Of a stretch of 64,000 bases of DNA, positions 40,438 through 48,356 are shown piece after piece. How positions within the stretch are numbered: position 1 is the stretch's first letter; each line of letters starts with the position of its first letter. The stretch comes from Streptomyces griseoruber (GTDB lineage: Bacteria; Actinomycetota; Actinomycetes; Streptomycetales; Streptomycetaceae), in assembly GCF_001514205.1 (NCBI RefSeq), contig NZ_KQ948780.1, positions 1 through 64,000 of the forward strand, read 5' to 3'. Position numbers and translations under genes: made by a program. The notes beneath the pieces are model-generated. The model ran no database searches and was not told the DNA's origin. It saw only the letters and a list, made by a program, of their open reading frames with translations.

Positions 40438-41409
40438 ATGCCCTTCGCCCGCCTCGCCACAGCCACCACGCCCACCTGCCACATCGGCCTGGGCCTCGCT
40501 GCGGTCGGCCGCCCCGGCTACATCAACCTGGGCCGGGACGAAGACCTGGGGGAGGACCGCAGCGTGGAGACGCTGCGCACCCGTACCCACGACCTCCTCG
40601 ACGCCGCCTACGCCCAAGGTGTCCGCTACTTCGACGCCGCCCGCTCCTACGGCCGCAGCGAGGAGTTCCTCGCCGGCTGGCTGAGCGCCCGCCCCGCCGT
40701 CGACGACGTGGTCATCGGCAGCAAATGGGGCTACACCTACACCGCCGACTGGACCACCGACGCCGAGAAGCACGAGGTCAAGGACCACAGCGTCCAGGCG
40801 TACGACCGTCAGCGCGCCGAGACCGCCGACCTCCTCGGCGACCGCCTCGACCTCTACCAGATCCACTCGGTGACCCCGGACAGCCCCGCGCTCACCGACA
40901 AGGAACTCCACGCCAGGCTCGCGGAAGCCGCCGCCCAGGGCGTCACCGTCGGCTTCTCCACCAGCGGCCCCGCCCAGGCGGACGCGATCCGCGCCGCCCT
41001 CGCCGTCACGGTCGACGGCGAACCCCTCTTCCGTACCGTCCAGTCGACGTACAACGCCCTGGAGACCTCGGCCGCCCCCGCCCTCGCCGAGGCCCATGAC
41101 GCGGGTCTCACGGTGATCGTGAAGGAGGGCATGGCCAACGGCCGCCTCGCCGACCCGTACGCCCCGGAACTCCTGAAGGCCGTGGCCGCCGAGACGGGCC
41201 TCGGCTGTGACGCGGTCGCCCTCGCGCTGGTCCTGCGCACCCCGTGGGCCGGCGTGGTCCTCTCCGGCGCGGCGACCGCCACCCAGCTCGCCTCCAACCT
41301 CCACGCGGCGGTCGTGGACCTGGACGAGGACCAGCTCTCCCGGCTGGCGGCCCTGACCGAGGACCCGCAGACGTACTGGAACCACCGGGCCGCCCTGCCC
41401 TGGCACTGA
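40438..41409 (+). CDS. Aldo/keto reductase
   Basis: 323 residues, TIM barrel. Catalytic residues of the family appear in order: Asp and Tyr in YFDAARSYGRSE, Lys in VIGSKWGY and His in LYQIHSVTP. The C-terminal part (LSGAATATQLASNLHA) contacts NADP. It reduces aldehydes or ketones with NADPH; the substrate is unknown. It lies 88 bp after argH and could be read through from it. Confidence 0.9.
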   Translation: MPFARLATATTPTCHIGLGLAAVGRPGYINLGRDEDLGEDRSVETLRTRTHDLLDAAYAQGVRYFDAARSYGRSEEFLAGWLSARPAVDDVVIGSKWGYTYTADWTTDAEKHEVKDHSVQAYDRQRAETADLLGDRLDLYQIHSVTPDSPALTDKELHARLAEAAAQGVTVGFSTSGPAQADAIRAALAVTVDGEPLFRTVQSTYNALETSAAPALAEAHDAGLTVIVKEGMANGRLADPYAPELLKAVAAETGLGCDAVALALVLRTPWAGVVLSGAATATQLASNLHAAVVDLDEDQLSRLAALTEDPQTYWNHRAALPWH

Positions 41410-41454
41410 TCTCCACCTGACCCACGCACCCACGTGAGTCACGCATGCCCCCAG

Positions 41455-41485
41455 TGAGACAATGGTGTCTCAAATGCTCTATGAT
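41455..41485 (+). promoter_or_regulatory. tetR operator and leaderless promoter
   Basis: TGAGACA 41455-41461 and TGTCTCA 41466-41472 form a perfect 7-bp inverted repeat with a four-base centre. TATGAT 41480-41485 is a good -10 placed so that transcription would begin at the ATG 41492. The operator covers the -35/spacer area, ideal for autorepression of the TetR/MFS pair. Confidence 0.7.
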
Positions 41486-41491
41486 CGTCTC

Positions 41492-42058
41492 ATGGCCGTC
41501 GACCGTGACCACGTACTCCGCAGCGCCGCCGCCCTGCTGACCCGCAAATCCACCGCGACCATGGACGAGGTCGCCAAGGCCGCCGGGATCAGCCGCGCCA
41601 CCCTGCACCGGCACTTCGCCGGCCGTGACGCGCTCGTCCGCGCCCTGGAGGCGCTCGGCATCGAGGAGTGCGAGACCGCGCTGGACGCGGCCCGGCTGGA
41701 CGAGGGCCCGGCCGCCGACGCCGTGGAGCGTCTGGTGCGCGAGATCGAATCCGCCGCCGGACTCCTCGCCTTCCTCTACACCGAGAACCAGCTGTTCGAG
41801 GGCGAGGAGCAGAACCAGGGCTGGACCCGGATCGACGACCGCATCTCCGCGCTGTTCCGGCGCGGACAGCTCGCCGGCGAGTTCCGTATCGACCTCACGC
41901 CCGCCTGGCTCACCGAGGCGCTGTACGGCCTGCTGGCCTCCGGCGCCTGGCTGGTGCAGTCCGGAAAGGGCGCCCCCAGGGACTTCCGCCCCATGGTCGT
42001 GGGGCTGCTGCTCGGCGGCGCGCTGCGCCATCCCGCACAACCGAGAGAGGAATCATGA
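41492..42058 (+). CDS. TetR-family repressor
   Basis: 188 residues. The N-terminal helix-turn-helix is VLRSAAALLTRKSTATMDEV ... GISRATLHRHFAGRDALVRA, and the remaining helices form a variable ligand pocket. ATG 41492 is chosen because the -10 element lies immediately upstream; 41462 would place the start inside the operator. Its stop overlaps the exporter start as ATGA. It should repress itself and the exporter until a toxic compound binds. Confidence 0.9.
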   Translation: MAVDRDHVLRSAAALLTRKSTATMDEVAKAAGISRATLHRHFAGRDALVRALEALGIEECETALDAARLDEGPAADAVERLVREIESAAGLLAFLYTENQLFEGEEQNQGWTRIDDRISALFRRGQLAGEFRIDLTPAWLTEALYGLLASGAWLVQSGKGAPRDFRPMVVGLLLGGALRHPAQPREES

Positions 42059-43566
42059 CCAGCACCCTGCAGCCGGCGACCACGACCGAGGCGGTGAAGC
42101 GCCCGGACCGCTGGCTCGCGCTCTCCGTCCTCGTCCTCGCCGTGCTGCTGGTGGCCGTCGACGCGACCGTCCTCGGCCTCGCGACCCCGTACATCAGCGA
42201 GGACCTCCACCCCACCGGCACCCAACTGCTGTGGATCGGCGACGTCTACTCCTTCGTCATCGCCGGCCTGCTGGTCTCCATGGGCAGCCTCGGCGACCGC
42301 ATCGGCCGCAAGCGGATCCTCCTCGGCGGCGCCACGGCCTTCGGCCTGATCTCCGTCCTGAACGCCTATGCGACGACCCCGGAGCTGATGATCGCGGCCC
42401 GCGCGCTGCTCGGCGTGGCCGGCGCGACCCTCATGCCCGCCACCCTCGCCCTGATCCGCAACCTCTTCCACGACCCCCGCGAACGCAGCCTCGCCGTCGG
42501 CATCTGGGGCGCGACGGCCTCGGCGGGCACCGCCGTCGGCCCCATCGTGGGCGGCTTCCTCCTCGAACACTTCTGGTGGGGCTCGGCCTTCCTGATCAAC
42601 CTGCCGGTGATGGTGGTCCTGGTCCTGGTCGGCATCAAGACGCTCCCCGAGTCGAGGAACCCCGACCCGGGCCCCTGGGACCTGATCAGCGTGGCCCTGT
42701 CCCTGATCGGCGTGATCGCCGTCGTGTACGCGGTGAAGGAGGCCGCGAGCCACGGCCTGACCTGGCAACCCCTGGCGGTGGCCGTCCTCGGCCTCGCCGC
42801 GCTGCACGGCTTCGTACGCCGTCAGCTCACACTGCCCGAGCCGCTGCTGGACATGCGCCTGTTCCGCAGGCGGGGCTTCAGCGGCGCGGTCCTGGCCGAC
42901 ATGCTGACCGTGCTCGGGATGTCCGGGCTGGTCTTCTTCCTCTCCCAGTACCTGCAACTGGTGCAGGGCCGGCGTCCCCTGGAGGCCGGCCTCGCCGAAC
43001 TCCCCGCCGCCGTGGGCGCGGTGGTGGCCGGTCTGATCGCCGGCCGCGCGGCCCGCCGCCTCTCGGTACGGACGGTCGTCACCGGGGGCCTGGCGGCGAT
43101 CGGCCTGGCGCTCGCCGCCCTGACCCTGATCGACACGACGACCGGCTACCCGGTCCTCGGCGCGGCCCTCCTCGCGGTCGGCGTCGGCGCCGGCTTCTCC
43201 TTCACGGTGACCGCCGACGTCATCCTCTCCTCGGTCCCCAAGGAACAGGCGGGAGCGGCCTCCGCGGTCTCCGAAACGGCGTACGAACTGGGCGCGGCCC
43301 TCGGCATCGCCGTACTCGGCTCGATCGTGACCGGCGTCTACCGCGGCTTCCCGTCCCCGCCGGGAACCCCGGAGGGAGCACACGAGAGCCTGGGCGGCGC
43401 GGTCGAGGCGGCGTCGAGGATGCCCGCGGCCGACGCGGACGCCATGCTGACCTCGGCCCGCGAAGCCTTCGTCAGCGGCCTGAGCATGGCGTCGGGCGCA
43501 GGCGCGGCGGTCCTGTTGGCCACAGCGGCGGCCGCCTGGTACCTCCTGAAGGGCCAACGCCTCTAA
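42055..43566 (+). CDS. DHA2-type 14-helix MFS efflux transporter
   Basis: 503 residues with about 14 membrane helices. Motif A is visible as GSLGDRIGRKRILL, and the antiporter motif C as GTAVGPIVGGFLLEHFWW. Close in layout to SmvA/QacA/LfrA-like drug:H+ antiporters. The substrate is unknown. It is coupled to the TetR gene by an ATGA overlap. The upstream part of the open frame is antisense or out of frame to tetR and not used. A dispersed repeat starts one base after its TAA. Confidence 0.9.
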   Translation: MTSTLQPATTTEAVKRPDRWLALSVLVLAVLLVAVDATVLGLATPYISEDLHPTGTQLLWIGDVYSFVIAGLLVSMGSLGDRIGRKRILLGGATAFGLISVLNAYATTPELMIAARALLGVAGATLMPATLALIRNLFHDPRERSLAVGIWGATASAGTAVGPIVGGFLLEHFWWGSAFLINLPVMVVLVLVGIKTLPESRNPDPGPWDLISVALSLIGVIAVVYAVKEAASHGLTWQPLAVAVLGLAALHGFVRRQLTLPEPLLDMRLFRRRGFSGAVLADMLTVLGMSGLVFFLSQYLQLVQGRRPLEAGLAELPAAVGAVVAGLIAGRAARRLSVRTVVTGGLAAIGLALAALTLIDTTTGYPVLGAALLAVGVGAGFSFTVTADVILSSVPKEQAGAASAVSETAYELGAALGIAVLGSIVTGVYRGFPSPPGTPEGAHESLGGAVEAASRMPAADADAMLTSAREAFVSGLSMASGAGAAVLLATAAAAWYLLKGQRL

Positions 43567-43586
43567 GGGGCGCGGGGAACTGCGCG
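43567..43586 (+). repeat. Dispersed GC-rich repeat, copy 5
   Basis: GGGGCGCGGGGAACTGCGCG follows the MFS stop codon directly and is identical over 20 bases to the inverted copy at 28691-28710. The following bases to 43620 hold no gene. Confidence 0.75.
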
Positions 43587-43635
43587 ACAAGCCACAACGC
43601 ACCCGCACCCGAAAGACGGCCGACCGCCGGAGGCG

Positions 43636-44307
43636 TTACGCCGCCTTCGCCTTGGTCGCATACATGTCCACGTACTCCTGCCCCGACAACCGCATGACCT
43701 CGGTCATCACGGAGTCGGTCACCGCCCGCAGCACATACCGATCCCGGTCCATCCCGTCATAACGGGAGAACTCCATCGCCTCACCGAACCGGACCGTCAC
43801 CCGCCCGGGCCGAGGCATCCCCGCCCCACCCGGCTGCAGCTTGTCGGTGCCGATCATCGCGAACGGCACGACGGGCGCCCCGGTCATCAGCGTCAGCCGC
43901 GCGATACCGGTGCGCCCCCGGTACAGCCTGCCGTCGGGGGAGCGGGTCCCCTCGGGGTAGATCCCGAAGACCTTCCCCTCCTCCAGCACCCGCCGTCCGG
44001 TCATGAGCGCGGCCACACCCCCGCGGCCGCCGTCCCGGTCCACCGGGATCATGCCGACGCCGGTGAAGAACCAGGCCATCAGCCGGCCCTTGAGGCTCTT
44101 GCCGGTGACGTACTCGTCCTTGCCGATGAAGAAGACCTGCCGGTCGCACACGAGCGGCAGGATCATCGAGTCGATGAAGGTCAGGTGGTTGCCGGCCAGG
44201 ATGACCGGACCGTCGCCCGGGATGTGCTCCACGCCCTCGACCCGGGGGCGGAACATCAGGCGCATGACCGGTCCGAGCACTGCCTTGATGAGCGCGAAGC
44301 GGGACAA
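43636..44307 (-). CDS. 1-acyl-sn-glycerol-3-phosphate acyltransferase
   Basis: 223 residues from TTG 44307, supported by GGAGGGCCCG directly upstream and by the family's normal length. The acyltransferase motifs are complete: NHLTFIDSM (HX4D), GMIPVDRDGG, YPEGTRSPDGRLYRG and VVPFAMIGTDK. It makes phosphatidic acid by adding the second acyl chain. It diverges from a glycerophosphodiesterase, so both may bear on phospholipid turnover. The long frame upstream of TTG is non-coding in composition. Confidence 0.88.
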   Translation of the reverse strand: MSRFALIKAVLGPVMRLMFRPRVEGVEHIPGDGPVILAGNHLTFIDSMILPLVCDRQVFFIGKDEYVTGKSLKGRLMAWFFTGVGMIPVDRDGGRGGVAALMTGRRVLEEGKVFGIYPEGTRSPDGRLYRGRTGIARLTLMTGAPVVPFAMIGTDKLQPGGAGMPRPGRVTVRFGEAMEFSRYDGMDRDRYVLRAVTDSVMTEVMRLSGQEYVDMYATKAKAA

Positions 44308-44903
44308 CGGGCCCTCCGATGCCAAGGGAAAACGGTATGAGTCTGTGCAGGTGAGGACGATACTCGCGGCTCCCGGGGTGACGCACATCGGGTTCACCGA
44401 GGCCTTACGCACTGTTGACGTACGTTTACCTGGATGGCGGCACCGTCGCCCGCCCGTCACCTGCGCGGAACGAGGGGAGCGGGCAGGCGAAACAGGGGGA
44501 AGCCAGGGAGATCGCCGTCGCCTTCGTCGTACTGGTGCTCGTACTGGCCGCCGCCGCCACGGTGCTCGTCCGCCGCGACCGGCGCCGCTGGGCGGGGGGC
44601 CAGGACTCGGCCCGCATCGAGGCGGACGCCACCCGCGGCCTGCGCGACGCCCGGGGCACGATCCGTACGTTGCATCACTTCGCGGCCGGCCCCGGAGCCG
44701 TCGGCGCGGTCCGCGACCGGGACGACAGCAGCCGGTACCGACCGCCTTCCCCCTCCCCGCGCGGGTATGCCGACGGTCCGTCACATGCGTGCCGGGCAGC
44801 TGCCATCCACCGTCACCCGCGTGTTGGGGCCGACGTCTCCCGACGGTCATGTCCACGCCCCTACGATCGGGCCGCACGAAGGACCGACGGCAGGAGGGCC
44901 GCA
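44308..44903. other. 596-bp divergent spacer with a possible orphan membrane ORF
   Basis: This spacer separates plsC from the phosphodiesterase gene. On the plus strand 44507-44760 shows strong third-position G/C and reads a membrane helix (VAFVVLVLVLAAAATVLVRR) then DSARIEADATRGLRDARGT, which looks like real protein. No ATG or GTG precedes it in frame (only TTG 44415), and no stop separates it from the phosphodiesterase frame. It may be a small gene damaged at its start or end. The remaining spacer, 44760-44890, has poor codon bias and probably holds the promoter of the next gene. Confidence 0.4.
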
Positions 44904-46091
44904 ATGGGATCGCAGGACGCGTGGGAGCCGAACGAGCGCAGGACCACGGGCGGGACGACCGGACGCCGGGCGCTGCTCGGCGCGGCCGTGCTCGGGGCCA
45001 CGGGAAGCGTCCTGGGCCTGGCCGGCACCGCCCGCGCCACCGAGGCCGGCCGTCCCGCCAGGGGCGGGCTCCAGAGCCTCCCGGTGCCGACGATCATCGG
45101 TCACCGCGGCGCCAGCGGCTACCGCCCCGAGCACACCTTCGGCTCCTACGAGCTGGCCCTCGACCTGGGCGCCGACATCGTCGAGGCGGGCGACCTGGTC
45201 CCCACCAGGGACGGCCATCTGGTCTGCCGCCACGAGCCGGAGATCGGCGGCACCACGGACGTCGCCGACCACAAGGAGTTCGCCGACCGCAGGACCACCA
45301 AGGTCCTCGACGGCGTCTCCACCACCGGCTGGTTCACCGAGGACTTCACGCTCGCCGAGCTGAAGACCCTGCGCGCGATCGAGCGCATCCCGGCCAACCG
45401 CCCGCACAACACGCTCTACAACGGCCGCTGGGAGATCCCCACCTTCGAGGAAGTCCTCAGGTGGCAGGACGAGCAGACCCGCAAGCGCGGCAAGCAGGTC
45501 TGGATCTACCCCGAGACCAAGCACCCCACCTACTTCCGCAAGCTGGGCCTCGGCCTGGAGGAGCGGCTCGCCAAGCTGCTGCACAAGCACGGCAAGGACC
45601 GCAAGCACTCGCCGGTCATCCTCCAGTCCTTCGAGCCGAGCAGCATCCAGCGCCTGAACAAGCTGGTCGACAACCCGCTCGTGGTCCTGCTGTCCGCCGC
45701 GAACACCCGCCCCTGGGACTTCGTCGAGGCGGGCGACCCGCGCACGGTCGCCGACCTGATCACCCGGGCCGGCCTGCGCGAGATCGCCGGCTACGCCCAG
45801 GGCATCGGCCCCACCCTCGACCTGGTCATCCCGAAGGACGCGAGCGGCAACCTCACCACCCCCACCACCCTGGTGAAGGACGCCCACGCCGTCGGCCTGG
45901 TCCTGCACCCGTACACCATGCGCAACGAGAACCCGTTCCTCCCGGCGAACTTCCGCAAGGGCACGGACGCGGACGCCTACGGCGATGTCTTCGGCGCCTT
46001 CCGCACCTACTTCGCGACCGGCATCGACGGTGTCTTCACCGACAACGCCGACACCGGCGTCCTCGCCCGCGAGGACTTCGTCAACGGCTGA
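44904..46091 (+). CDS. Tat-exported glycerophosphodiester phosphodiesterase (GlpQ-like)
   Basis: 395 residues. The twin-arginine signal TTGRRALLGAAVLGATGSVL is at the N-terminus. The mature part is a GDPD TIM barrel with IIGHRGASGYRPEHT (catalytic His/Arg and Glu), VEAGDLVPTRDGHLVCRHEP and a C-terminal GVFTDNADTGV. The long insertion after HEP is typical of GlpQ-type enzymes (LYNGRWEIPTFEEVL). It hydrolyses glycerophosphodiesters to glycerol-3-phosphate and alcohol, recovering phosphate or carbon. ATG 44904 follows AGGAGGG. Confidence 0.92.
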   Translation: MGSQDAWEPNERRTTGGTTGRRALLGAAVLGATGSVLGLAGTARATEAGRPARGGLQSLPVPTIIGHRGASGYRPEHTFGSYELALDLGADIVEAGDLVPTRDGHLVCRHEPEIGGTTDVADHKEFADRRTTKVLDGVSTTGWFTEDFTLAELKTLRAIERIPANRPHNTLYNGRWEIPTFEEVLRWQDEQTRKRGKQVWIYPETKHPTYFRKLGLGLEERLAKLLHKHGKDRKHSPVILQSFEPSSIQRLNKLVDNPLVVLLSAANTRPWDFVEAGDPRTVADLITRAGLREIAGYAQGIGPTLDLVIPKDASGNLTTPTTLVKDAHAVGLVLHPYTMRNENPFLPANFRKGTDADAYGDVFGAFRTYFATGIDGVFTDNADTGVLAREDFVNG

Positions 46092-46158
46092 GTCCCCGTT
46101 GGAGTGACATCCGGCCGCGCGGGCAACCGGCCGCCCGCGCGGCCGCATCGTCGGGCAC

Positions 46159-46665
46159 ATGAGGCACGACCTGCTCACCGACCTGCGCCCCCTGCTCACC
46201 GCCGAGACCGCCGCCGAGGCCCACGCCACCGGCACCGAACCGGCCGACCTGGAACAGGCGGTCTGGCTCCGCCTCCTGGAGCGTCTCGCCACCGACGGCC
46301 CGCCGCTCGACCCCCCGGGCTGGCTGCGCCGGGCCGTGCGCGCGGAGGTCCGCCGCACCCGCCGCGCGACCCGCTTCGAGCAGCCCTACGAGACCGACCC
46401 GGCCGACGACCGCGACCGCGGCCCCGAGCAGCTCGCCCTCGCCGCCGCCCGCCGCCGCGCCCTGCGCGAGGCGGTGCACCGCCTCCCCGGCCGCTGCTCC
46501 CGTCTCCTCGAGGCGTTCCTCTCTCCCGAGGACCCCACCTACCAGGAGATCGCGGGTGAGTTGGGTATCTCACAGGGCGGTATCGGCCCGGAACGTTCCA
46601 GATGTCTGGGATGTCTGAGGCGTTTGCTTGCACCGGAGGTTGCGGCCCGCCAACTGCGGGGATAG
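46159..46665 (+). CDS. Sigma-70-like factor (ECF type, compact)
   Basis: 168 residues. Region 2-like helices (EQAVWLRLLERLATDGPP, PPGWLRRAVRAEVRRTRR) are followed by a region 4 helix-turn-helix (YQEIAGELGISQGGIGPERS then RCLGCLRRLL). The GSIGP-x-R-x-R-C-L style end is common in actinobacterial sigma-like proteins. No anti-sigma gene is adjacent. ATG 46159 has no strong binding site. Confidence 0.78.
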   Translation: MRHDLLTDLRPLLTAETAAEAHATGTEPADLEQAVWLRLLERLATDGPPLDPPGWLRRAVRAEVRRTRRATRFEQPYETDPADDRDRGPEQLALAAARRRALREAVHRLPGRCSRLLEAFLSPEDPTYQEIAGELGISQGGIGPERSRCLGCLRRLLAPEVAARQLRG

Positions 46666-46710
46666 GAGTGAAGGACCAAAGGCGATCAGGTGAGCGGGAG
46701 GCGTGCGCAC

Positions 46711-47208
46711 ATGGGCATGAGCGTGACCATCTCGGTGGCGACCGAGCAGGATGCCGAGCAGATCTTCGTGCTGCAGTACCTGTGTTTCCAGAGCGAAGCC
46801 GCGCTGTACGGCAACTACCGCATCGCCCCGCTCGTCCAGACCCTGGACTCGGTCAAGGAGGAACTCGCCTCCGACTGCGTCTACGTGGCCCGGCTCGGTG
46901 ACGAGGTGGTCGGTTCGGTCCGAGGTCACATCACCGAGGACGGCGCCGCCTCCATCGGCCGCCTCTGCGTCCACCCCCGCCTCCAGGGCCACGGCATCGG
47001 CGCCCGCCTCCTGCGCGCCGCCGAATCGGCCCTCTCCGAGGAGCGCGGCGCCAAGAGGTTCCGCCTCCACACCGGCCACCGCAGCGAGGGCAACCTCCGC
47101 CTCTACCGCCGGGTCGGCTACGAGACGGTGGGCACGGCCGAGGGCACGGACGGCGTCCCGATGATCGTCCTGGAGAAGGCGGCGGGCGAATACGCGGCTA
47201 CGGCTTAG
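46711..47208 (+). CDS. GNAT-family N-acetyltransferase
   Basis: 165 residues. The acetyl-CoA loop is VHPRLQGHGIGARLLRAAE, with RLHTGHRSEGNLRLYRRVGY near the end. Substrate unknown. ATG 46711 is preferred, with GGGAGG upstream; GTG 46690 would add seven residues. Its stop overlaps the convergent membrane-protein gene by 11 bp. Confidence 0.87.
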   Translation: MGMSVTISVATEQDAEQIFVLQYLCFQSEAALYGNYRIAPLVQTLDSVKEELASDCVYVARLGDEVVGSVRGHITEDGAASIGRLCVHPRLQGHGIGARLLRAAESALSEERGAKRFRLHTGHRSEGNLRLYRRVGYETVGTAEGTDGVPMIVLEKAAGEYAATA

Positions 47209-47614
47209 CCGTACGGGACGCGCGCAACCAGTACAGGGCGGACAGCGGCAGCAGCACGGGAATGAACACATACCCCATGCCGAAGTCGGACCACACGGTC
47301 GAGTCGGGGAACGCCCCGGGCTCGGCCAGCGTCCACGTCCCCACGATCAGCACGCCCGCGAGTTCGGCGGCGCAGCACAGCTGAGCCGCCCGCCGCGCCG
47401 TCTCCCCGCCCCGCACCAGCGAGTACGTGATGAACCCGTACACCACACCCGCGACGGCGGACAGGGTGTACGACAGCGGCGCCCGGTCGAACTCCGTCGC
47501 GATCTGGTACACCGACCGCGACACCGCCCCGACGACCATCACGCCGTAGAACCACACCAGCACCAGGCCGGGCCCGCCGATCAGCCGGGCCGGCTTCTCC
47601 TGAACGGCCGTCAT
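47198..47614 (-). CDS. Four-helix membrane protein, unrecognised
   Basis: 138 residues with about four hydrophobic helices (LVLVWFYGVMVVGAVSRSVY, YTLSAVAGVVYGFITYSLV, LCCAAELAGVLIVGTWTLA, YVFIPVLLPLSALYWL). No enzyme motif is visible. It resembles widespread actinobacterial integral membrane proteins of unknown function. It starts one base after the stop of the 119-residue membrane protein, so the two are one operon and may interact. Confidence 0.78.
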   Translation of the reverse strand: MTAVQEKPARLIGGPGLVLVWFYGVMVVGAVSRSVYQIATEFDRAPLSYTLSAVAGVVYGFITYSLVRGGETARRAAQLCCAAELAGVLIVGTWTLAEPGAFPDSTVWSDFGMGYVFIPVLLPLSALYWLRASRTAKP

Positions 47615-47615
47615 C

Positions 47616-47975
47616 TCAGCCTCCCCAGATGTCGTAGAGCCGCACTTCCAGGACCGCGAGCACGACCGCCGACGCGGCGACCGTCACCGACCCCCACCGC
47701 GTCCGCTCGGACAGTGACATGAGCCCCGCCGCCGGCACACACGCCAACGCGCCCAGCAGATACGCCACGAAGATCGTCGTGCCCTGCGCCGGCTTCTGGC
47801 CCCACGCCAGCAGCACGATCCCGATCACCAGCTGCATCAGCGCCAGCACCGAGACCACGGCCATGCCCATGAAGTGCCAGTCCTTCGTCGGCTGGTCACG
47901 ATGGGCCGCCCAGCCGCACCAGGCGGCGAGCAGCAGCGCGGCGACGCCGGTCACCAGCGTCAGGACATCAAGCAT
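47616..47975 (-). CDS. Small four-helix membrane protein
   Basis: 119 residues, MLDVLTLVTGVAALLLAAWC at the N-terminus and three further helices. No motif recognised. It leads a two-gene minus-strand unit with the 138-residue membrane protein. A 13-base palindrome lies 12 bp upstream of its ATG and may control the unit. Confidence 0.75.
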   Translation of the reverse strand: MLDVLTLVTGVAALLLAAWCGWAAHRDQPTKDWHFMGMAVVSVLALMQLVIGIVLLAWGQKPAQGTTIFVAYLLGALACVPAAGLMSLSERTRWGSVTVAASAVVLAVLEVRLYDIWGG

Positions 47976-47986
47976 GCAGCGACCTT

Positions 47987-47999
47987 ATTACGCCGTAAT
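47987..47999. promoter_or_regulatory. Palindrome ATTACGCCGTAAT
   Basis: A perfect palindrome around a central C, AT-rich for this genome, immediately before the two-gene membrane-protein unit on the minus strand. It is probably a repressor site; no regulator is adjacent. Confidence 0.5.
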
Positions 48000-48021
48000 C
48001 GACACCCCGCGCCGGGCCCCG

Positions 48022-48075
48022 TACCGTCCACGCCCGTCCACGCCCGTCCACGCCTGTCCAGCATGCGGACAGGCG
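48022..48075. repeat. 10-bp tandem repeats ending in a perfect hairpin
   Basis: The unit CGTCCACGCC recurs with a 10-bp period four times from about 48025 to 48060, the last copy changed to CGCCTGTCC. That copy pairs with GGACAGGCG 48067-48075 to form a perfect 9-bp stem. The position, about 35 bp upstream of the leader peptide, argues for an operator rather than a terminator. Confidence 0.5.
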
Positions 48076-48114
48076 TTTCTCCGTCAGTACCGTACGTCTG
48101 GTTTACTGATGCAC

Positions 48115-48210
48115 ATGACCACGACGAGCAGCCGCACCCTTGCGACCGAGGCGATCCTGACGCCCGGCGTGCGCTGTATGTGTCGCATGTGTCGCATGTG
48201 CGCCTGCTAG
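48115..48210 (+). CDS. Cys/Met-rich regulatory leader peptide of metNIQ
   Basis: 31 residues beginning MTTTSSRTLATEAILTPG and ending VRCMCRMCRMCAC, then TAG. Five of the last eleven residues are Cys and three are Met. The DNA carries a 9-bp tandem repeat ATGTGTCGC. ATG 48115 would be leaderless from TTTACT 48102-48107; ATG 48109 would add Met-His. Runs of codons for the sensed amino acid just before the stop are the mark of attenuation peptides, and cysteine-rich leader peptides precede sulfur genes in actinobacteria. Ribosome stalling here under low cysteine or methionine would change folding of the 48211-48356 RNA. Confidence 0.75.
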   Translation: MTTTSSRTLATEAILTPGVRCMCRMCRMCAC

Positions 48211-48253
48211 CGGGCCCCCGCACCACCCCGAGCCTCCGCTCCGCGCACCTGTT

Positions 48254-48277
48254 CTCTCCGGGAAGCCCCGGCCAGAG
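48254..48277 (+). promoter_or_regulatory. Hairpin between leader peptide and metN
   Basis: CTCTCCGGG 48254-48262 pairs with CCCGG and AGAG in 48267-48277, with a two-base bulge. It sits in the 146-bp stretch between the leader-peptide stop and the metN GTG and is a candidate attenuator stem. It lacks a T tract, so control may act on translation. Confidence 0.4.
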
Positions 48278-48356
48278 ACGTGCCGCGTCCTGAACGAACG
48301 CATCCGTGCGCCCGGGCACACCCACGCCCGCGCACTCGACAGTGACGGAAACCCAC

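Noticed and set aside
48211..48356. SAM riboswitch before metN
   Set aside because: No recognisable SAM-I, SAM-II or SAM-IV core bases; the Cys/Met leader peptide explains the leader better.
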